From Gemmatimonadales bacterium UBA2982 (GTDB taxonomy: Bacteria > Gemmatimonadota > Gemmatimonadetes > Longimicrobiales > Gaopeijiaceae): DNA of 64,000 bases. The notes beneath the pieces are model-generated. The model worked only from the letters and a program-made list of their open reading frames with translations, searched no databases and had not been told where the DNA came from. The stretch is from NCBI GenBank assembly GCA_002347035.1, contig DEAM01000004.1, forward strand, positions 1 to 64,000. The letters are read 5' to 3'. This document shows positions 59,899-64,000 of the stretch, in pieces. Positions within the stretch are counted from its first letter, which is position 1. Each line of letters starts with the position of its first letter. Both the position numbers and the translations under genes were made by a program.

Positions 59899-60879
59899 CT
59901 AGCGCCCCTCAAGAAGCGCATACGCCCGCTCTACAGCTGCAAGGGCCACCCCCGGACCCGTGATGCCAGTGTAGTGCTCACCATGATCCGAAAGGTCCAC
60001 TCGGGTAGCCGCTTCCTCGGAAGTGAGACCAGCTTGGTGTGCTTCACCCACACGAGCCCAGAAGTCGCGCAGGTATTCCTGAAGGCGATCAATCCATACG
60101 ACGTCAGTAAATGGGGGGCCGTGCCCCGGCAAGATGGTGTCGAACTCGAGTTCCTTTACTCGCTCAAGCGTCTCAACCCACTCTTCTGGAAAACCGTCGC
60201 CCATGTACGGGGGGCGTGCCATCAACATGTCCCCGGTCATTAGAACTCGTTCGACCGGGAGGTATACGAGAACATCCCCTCCGGTATGCGCCCTTCCAAA
60301 GAAGTGGAGTTGAATCTCTCTCCCTCCCCGATAGATCGTCATTCGATCCGAAAGCGTCCTGTTCGGCGGGATAGGAGCCAGTTCCTGCTGACCCTCTGCG
60401 AACCCGGCCTGCTCGACCCAGGTAAGTCGCATCGTCTGATACGTGTGCCCACTCACAGACTCTCCGTTTGCAAGCATGTCACGAGTGTACTCATGACCGA
60501 TGATCTCAACGTCATCACCGTAGATTTGGTTGCCATGTGCGTGATCGAAATGGAAGTGGGAGTTCACCACATATTTGACCGGCTTGTCAGTTATCAAACG
60601 CAGCTCTCGCATGAGTGCAGCTGCCGCTGCAGGTGACACGTGCGAGTCTACGACCAGCACATCTTCCTCATTGATCACAATCGAAGCATTGGAGCCAACT
60701 GATACGTTGCCGGTACCTCTGGCCTGGTATACGTCCTCCGATACGCGTTCAAACTCAAACGCTGGACCCTCGAAGTCGGAGCCTGGTGGCGTAAGAATCT
60801 CCAATTCAGCCGAAGCCGGAGAAGACTCTGGAGATTGACAGGCCGCCAAGACGACCAAGCCGACAATGAACCCCTTCAT
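59899..60879 (-). CDS. Metallo-beta-lactamase-fold lipoprotein hydrolase
   Basis: 326 residues from ATG 60879, with a GAGAGGTC Shine-Dalgarno and lipobox VLAAC (lipid Cys14). MBL motifs: NSHFHFDHAHG (H-x-H-x-D-H, dizinc site), GRAHTGGDV (His ligand), VLMTGDMLM (bridging Asp) and ILPGHGPP (last His). The DH after HFH is glyoxalase-II-like, so a lactonase, thioesterase or hydrolase of small molecules is more likely than a true B-type beta-lactamase. Found beside the lipoprotein amidase, 30 bases apart. Confidence 0.88.
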   Translation of the reverse strand: MKGFIVGLVVLAACQSPESSPASAELEILTPPGSDFEGPAFEFERVSEDVYQARGTGNVSVGSNASIVINEEDVLVVDSHVSPAAAAALMRELRLITDKPVKYVVNSHFHFDHAHGNQIYGDDVEIIGHEYTRDMLANGESVSGHTYQTMRLTWVEQAGFAEGQQELAPIPPNRTLSDRMTIYRGGREIQLHFFGRAHTGGDVLVYLPVERVLMTGDMLMARPPYMGDGFPEEWVETLERVKELEFDTILPGHGPPFTDVVWIDRLQEYLRDFWARVGEAHQAGLTSEEAATRVDLSDHGEHYTGITGPGVALAAVERAYALLEGR

Positions 60880-60974
60880 GATTGACCTCTCTACTAGGTG
60901 GCCACCCTTATCTCTGTTTACCGAATCCCATAAGCATTTCACAATGCGACCTGATGAACCGAATGCAACCACAG

Positions 60975-61013
60975 AAGGGCTCGCTGACCAGACTAAGCGT
61001 ACCCCGAGCCCTT
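60975..61013 (-). terminator. Hairpin downstream of frdD
   Basis: A perfect 9-bp stem (AAGGGCTCG 60975-60983 with CGAGCCCTT 61005-61013) with a 21-base loop, 16 bases after the frdD stop. No T-run follows, so it may be Rho-dependent or a 3' stabiliser of the frd mRNA. Confidence 0.5.
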
Positions 61014-61028
61014 AGACGCTTCGAGATC

Positions 61029-61403
61029 TCAACCGATTCCCCAGAGTACCCAGGCGCCTAACAACGTCATTGTAGTGGCGATACCATAGGTGAGCAGGGC
61101 AATAGGCCGTCCCAGGTGGGAAACCTGAAGGGTGTCATAAATTGTGTAGCGGAACCGGTGAGCCCAGTGAAAGAAGCTTAAGAAGACAAAGCCGAATAGC
61201 GCCAAACGAACCAGTGGAAGTCGCACAAGCTCCTGAAGCTCTCCGAAGGTCAGTAGCTCTATCAATTCCAGAGGGGATGCAATGAAGAGGACAGCAACGA
61301 GGATGGGTAAAAACAGTGCGGACATCATGCCCCCACCTCCAAATAAAACCCAGAGAATCGGCTCTCTAGATCGGCGTCTCTTCACTTGCTGATCAGCACC
61401 CAT
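61029..61403 (-). CDS. frdD: Quinol:fumarate reductase membrane anchor FrdD
   Basis: One of two small membrane anchors of the type D, heme-free fumarate reductase complex. About 124 residues from ATG 61403. SREPILWVLFGGGGMMSALFLPI matches E. coli FrdD's DEPVFWGLFGAGGMWSA in layout; three transmembrane helices follow (about 22-45, 70-90, 105-124), with HWAHRFRYTIYDTLQ between the second and third. The frame opens upstream at 61430, and ATG 61421 is another option; 61403 fits family length and overlaps frdC's end by 22 bases. Confidence 0.9.
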   Translation of the reverse strand: MGADQQVKRRRSREPILWVLFGGGGMMSALFLPILVAVLFIASPLELIELLTFGELQELVRLPLVRLALFGFVFLSFFHWAHRFRYTIYDTLQVSHLGRPIALLTYGIATTMTLLGAWVLWGIG

Positions 61404-61792
61404 GTCAGGACGGCAGAGCATACGAACCAAGCGGCGTAGTGGGCAAGCAACACAGCCTTAGCAGGTACTATCCGACCACCGACCTTAGGAACAATTGCCA
61501 TAGGGGCAATGTTTAGCCATGTGACGCTGTGGAAGAGCAGCCCTAGGAATAACGCCATATGAAAAACCACGACGCTAGGTTGGGAAAGCCAACTTACAAA
61601 TTCCAGATACGAAACTTGTCCCCGATCCACGACCACAAAGAGTACGAGCAACATTACAGCCGAGTAGGCAACTAAAACGGACGTCAGTTCCCGGGCAACA
61701 AATTTGAAATAAGCCCACTGCTTCAACCACCAAAAGATCGGCACTTTCGGACGGTACCACTTTGGTTCGTGCCGACTGTACTCTGGGTTCAT
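61382..61792 (-). CDS. frdC: Quinol:fumarate reductase membrane anchor FrdC
   Basis: 136-residue hydrophobic anchor with three helices (about 38-55, 76-93, 110-132). WYRPKVPIFWWLKQWAYFKFVARELTS, FVSWLSQPSVVVFHMALFLGLLFHSVTWLNIAP parallels E. coli FrdC (HTKTWFELAP), and the FHSVTW His is likely to be near the quinone site. It starts with ATG overlapping the frdB stop (ATGA). Together with FrdD it holds FrdAB on the inner membrane. Confidence 0.92.
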   Translation of the reverse strand: MNPEYSRHEPKWYRPKVPIFWWLKQWAYFKFVARELTSVLVAYSAVMLLVLFVVVDRGQVSYLEFVSWLSQPSVVVFHMALFLGLLFHSVTWLNIAPMAIVPKVGGRIVPAKAVLLAHYAAWFVCSAVLTWVLISK

Positions 61793-62532
61793 CGCTCACC
61801 CCAAGGCATGAGCACAGATTTGAAGAAGTCTACTGATGCAGAGACTTTATAGCGCTGGATAGCGCCTGCAGGATCTACTTTCTTGGGGCAAACCTCAGAA
61901 CACTCCCCAACCAATGTGCACCCCCAGATCCCTTCGTGTTGCGCAAGAACGTCCATCCGCTCCTGCGCACCCTCGTCCCGGGAATCCATGTTATAGCGCT
62001 GAGCCAGTGCAATTGCCGCCGGGCCAATAAACTCCGGCTCAATCTGGTAAACTGGACAGGCTGCATAGCACAACATGCAGTTGATGCACATCGAGTACTG
62101 CTTGTATTCCGCTAGCTCCTCAGGGGTCTGAAGGTACTCCCCATCCTCGACGGGCTTCTCTGTATCTCGGACGATCCATGGTTTTACAGAGCTGAGCTTA
62201 CCCATGAAGTCAGTAATGTCACCGACTAAATCACGAATAACCGGAAAGCCACTTAGTGGTTCAATACGGAGGGGCCCGGGAAGAAGGCTCTCTAGGTACG
62301 TGGCACACGTGAGGACAGGGCGACCGTTCACCATCATACCACAACTTCCACAAACGCCCATGCGACACGCCCATCGATAAGAAAGTGTTCCGTCCAGCTG
62401 ATCCTTAATGTGGTTGAGCCCGTCTAAAACCATCCACTCAGGGTGGACTGGGACTTCAAAGCTCTCCCACGTTGGCTCCGCCTCTTCTTCGGGGCGGTAG
62501 CGCAGCACCTCCATGGTGACGGTTTTAGGCAT
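61789..62532 (-). CDS. frdB: Fumarate reductase iron-sulfur subunit FrdB
   Basis: 247 residues; electron wire between FrdA and quinol. [2Fe-2S] site in CRMGVCGSCGMMVNGRPVLTC (split over the motif), [4Fe-4S] site CINCMLCYAACP, and the [3Fe-4S]-type site from CTLVGECSEVCPKKVDP. Length and order are standard. ATG 62532 lies ten bases after frdA stop; frdC overlaps its stop. Confidence 0.96.
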   Translation of the reverse strand: MPKTVTMEVLRYRPEEEAEPTWESFEVPVHPEWMVLDGLNHIKDQLDGTLSYRWACRMGVCGSCGMMVNGRPVLTCATYLESLLPGPLRIEPLSGFPVIRDLVGDITDFMGKLSSVKPWIVRDTEKPVEDGEYLQTPEELAEYKQYSMCINCMLCYAACPVYQIEPEFIGPAAIALAQRYNMDSRDEGAQERMDVLAQHEGIWGCTLVGECSEVCPKKVDPAGAIQRYKVSASVDFFKSVLMPWGER

Positions 62533-62542
62533 CAGTTTTGGT

Positions 62543-64000
62543 CTAACTCCCGTAGATTCGTTCGCCTGGTGGCCATTGGGTAATGGTCACAGGCGCAAAC
62601 TCAATCCTTGGCGCCCCCTCATCTGAGCGATACGCCATAGTGTGAGCAAGGTAATTGTCATCGTCCCTATCAGGGTGGTCCGTCCGCTGGTGCGCTCCTC
62701 GAGACTCCTTCCGCGCGAGTGCCGAACTCACTACCACTTCAGAAAGATCTAACAAGTTTTCTAACTCAAGTACGGAGATGAGTTCAGTATTGAACGTTAA
62801 ACTTTTGTCGTCGATGCTGACGCTTTGGAACCTCTCTTTAAGTTCCCGAATCTTATCCTCTGCTTGCAAGAGTCCCTCTTCATCGCGGTAAATGCCCACA
62901 CCTTCTTCCATAGCATCCTGCATTTCATCCCGCAGTGGGGACACCCGCTCCGACCCTCCCGAATTCTGGAGAAAGTCGCGATAAAGACGACGCTCTTCGT
63001 CCTCAGCTTGAGCCATAAGAGCCGAGCTCGGCGCCGCCTGACTACCCGCAAACTGCGCAGCCGCACGCCCTGCACGTGCTCCGAACACGAGAAGCTCAGT
63101 TAGAGAATTAGACCCGAGCCGGTTCGCGCCATTGATGCTCACACAGGCCACCTCGCCAGCTGCAAAAAGCCCCGGCAACAAGGTGGCTCCTTCAAGGTCG
63201 GTCTGGATACCACCCATCATGTAATGGACCACCGGCCGAACTGGAATCATTTCCTTAACCGGATCAATCTTTTGGTACTTTATGCAAAGCTCTCTAACGA
63301 ATGGGATCTTCTTGTCGATCTTTGCCTCACCCAAGTGTCGGACATCGAGATGCACCACATCGCCATATTGGCTTGAGATGGTCCTGCCAGCCTGCCTCTC
63401 GCCCATGAAGGCTTGAGATAAGCGATCCCTCGGTCCTAGCTCCATCGAACGCTTCACAGGCGTAGGCTCTGGAACACCAAGATCATAATCTTGGAGGTAA
63501 CGGTAGCCATCTTTGTTCAGCAGCCACCCGCCTTCAGCACGGGCCGCCTCGGTGATGAGAATACCTGTGAATGGCAGTCCGGTCGGGTGATACTGGACAA
63601 ACTCCATATCCTTCAGAGGGACACCAGCCCTATAGGCTAGTGCCATCCCATCACCGGTCTTGATATTAGCATTGGTCGTAAACCGGAAGACCTTTCCACC
63701 CCCACCACTGCATATGATTACAGCTTTAGCAAGGAGCGCCTGGACCTTTCCGGTAGCCAGCTCAATGGCGACCACGCCCTGACACCGACCGTCGTCTACG
63801 AGTAAGCGTGTTACGAACCACTCATCGTACCGGGCAATCGGCGGATACCGAAGTGTAGTCTGAAAGAGAGCGTGCAGCATGTGAAACCCGGTTTTATCTG
63901 CCGCATGCCACGTGCGCTCAATCTTCATCCCTCCAAAGGGTCGAGTAGCAACGTGGCCATCGGGTTGCCGGCTCCATGGGCAGCCCCAATGCTCGAGCTG
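62543..64000 (-). CDS. frdA: Fumarate reductase flavoprotein FrdA, N-terminus cut by window edge
   Basis: Catalytic FAD subunit of fumarate reductase/succinate dehydrogenase. 485 codons are visible and the frame continues beyond the right edge; the ATG at 63928 is internal, since the 24 codons before it (LEHWGCPWSR, FGGMKIERTWHAADKTG) are ordinary FrdA. About 100 N-terminal residues, including the FAD-linked His, are missing. VIICSGGGGKVFRF, MEFVQYHPTGLPFTGIL, TEAARAEGGWLLN (active-site Arg), RPVVHYMMGGIQTD (His), GANRLGSNSLTELLVFG and RKESRGAHQRTD are intact. Close to E. coli FrdA in block order rather than SdhA. Confidence 0.96.
   Translation of the reverse strand, partial: QLEHWGCPWSRQPDGHVATRPFGGMKIERTWHAADKTGFHMLHALFQTTLRYPPIARYDEWFVTRLLVDDGRCQGVVAIELATGKVQALLAKAVIICSGGGGKVFRFTTNANIKTGDGMALAYRAGVPLKDMEFVQYHPTGLPFTGILITEAARAEGGWLLNKDGYRYLQDYDLGVPEPTPVKRSMELGPRDRLSQAFMGERQAGRTISSQYGDVVHLDVRHLGEAKIDKKIPFVRELCIKYQKIDPVKEMIPVRPVVHYMMGGIQTDLEGATLLPGLFAAGEVACVSINGANRLGSNSLTELLVFGARAGRAAAQFAGSQAAPSSALMAQAEDEERRLYRDFLQNSGGSERVSPLRDEMQDAMEEGVGIYRDEEGLLQAEDKIRELKERFQSVSIDDKSLTFNTELISVLELENLLDLSEVVVSSALARKESRGAHQRTDHPDRDDDNYLAHTMAYRSDEGAPRIEFAPVTITQWPPGERIYGS

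Noticed and set aside
59899..60879. Class B metallo-beta-lactamase
   Set aside because: The H-x-H-x-D-H motif is of the glyoxalase II and lactonase type, and the protein is a lipoprotein beside an amidase; resistance is not supported.
63926..63928. ATG as the start of frdA
   Set aside because: The frame stays open to the window edge and the upstream codons encode normal FrdA sequence, so this ATG is internal.

Overview
The window is a dense chromosomal segment of a Gram-negative, probably aquatic and largely aerobic bacterium. It has outer-membrane assembly factors (Omp85/TamA and TamB), many lipoprotein, Sec and Tat signals, and no ribosomal RNA, transposase, phage gene, CRISPR array or recognisable tRNA. 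Gene content (extracytoplasmic amidases, a PQQ-type propeller dehydrogenase, NHL-propeller lipoproteins, a stand-alone PASTA protein beside rsmB) suggests the Gemmatimonadota or a neighbouring phylum. That placement is an inference from remembered gene content, not a computed phylogeny.

Layout, left to right. (1) 1-6876: rpsP (cut by the left edge), ffh, purA, a DapA-family aldolase and trpS on the minus strand, an inositol-monophosphatase gene on plus, and hsp20 on minus. (2) 7056-15772: a probable peptidoglycan-sugar salvage locus. Four coupled minus genes encode a NagZ lipoprotein, a NagZ-AmiE-like fusion lipoprotein, a sodium:solute symporter and a BadF-type amino-sugar kinase. A divergent NamZ (exo-muramidase) lipoprotein completes it. 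(3) 15803-17637: a D-amino-acid transaminase, pspA and a possible 32-residue ORF. (4) 17691-40002: a continuous minus-strand array in transcription order tgt, yajC, def, fmt, thiE/tenI, thiS, thiG, rsmB, PASTA protein, tlpA, ybbR, tsaD, lgt, phosphoesterase, small membrane protein, Omp85/TamA, TamB, htpX, uvrA. Many junctions are start/stop overlaps. (5) 40128-44958: secreted SGNH hydrolase, GNAT acetyltransferase, a PQQ-type dehydrogenase and a divergent NHL lipoprotein. (6) 45014-48993: yebC-ruvC-ruvA-ruvB-queA. (7) 49077-60879: an unidentified outer-membrane protein, three exported amidase-signature enzymes, an exported M20 amidohydrolase, thiC under a TPP riboswitch, a small secreted protein and a metallo-beta-lactamase-fold lipoprotein. 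(8) 61029-64000: frdABCD (quinol:fumarate reductase/succinate dehydrogenase), with frdA cut by the right edge.

The strongest 'system' candidate is the salvage locus. NamZ, NagZ and AmiE activities are known to act in sequence on murein in Bacillus subtilis. Here all three appear as lipoproteins, two are fused, and uptake and kinase genes are translationally coupled to them. Other notable points are a TrpRS with a cysteine pattern like the iron-sulfur TrpRS enzymes, a terminator-like hairpin just ahead of purA, thiazole genes embedded between fmt and rsmB, and a structured 240-base gap between yajC and def.

The only stretch over 300 bases without a gene is the thiC leader (57534-57851), which holds the TPP riboswitch and its terminator. 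Most start codons were adjusted from the longest open frame using Shine-Dalgarno position, overlap with the previous stop, signal peptides and family N-termini.
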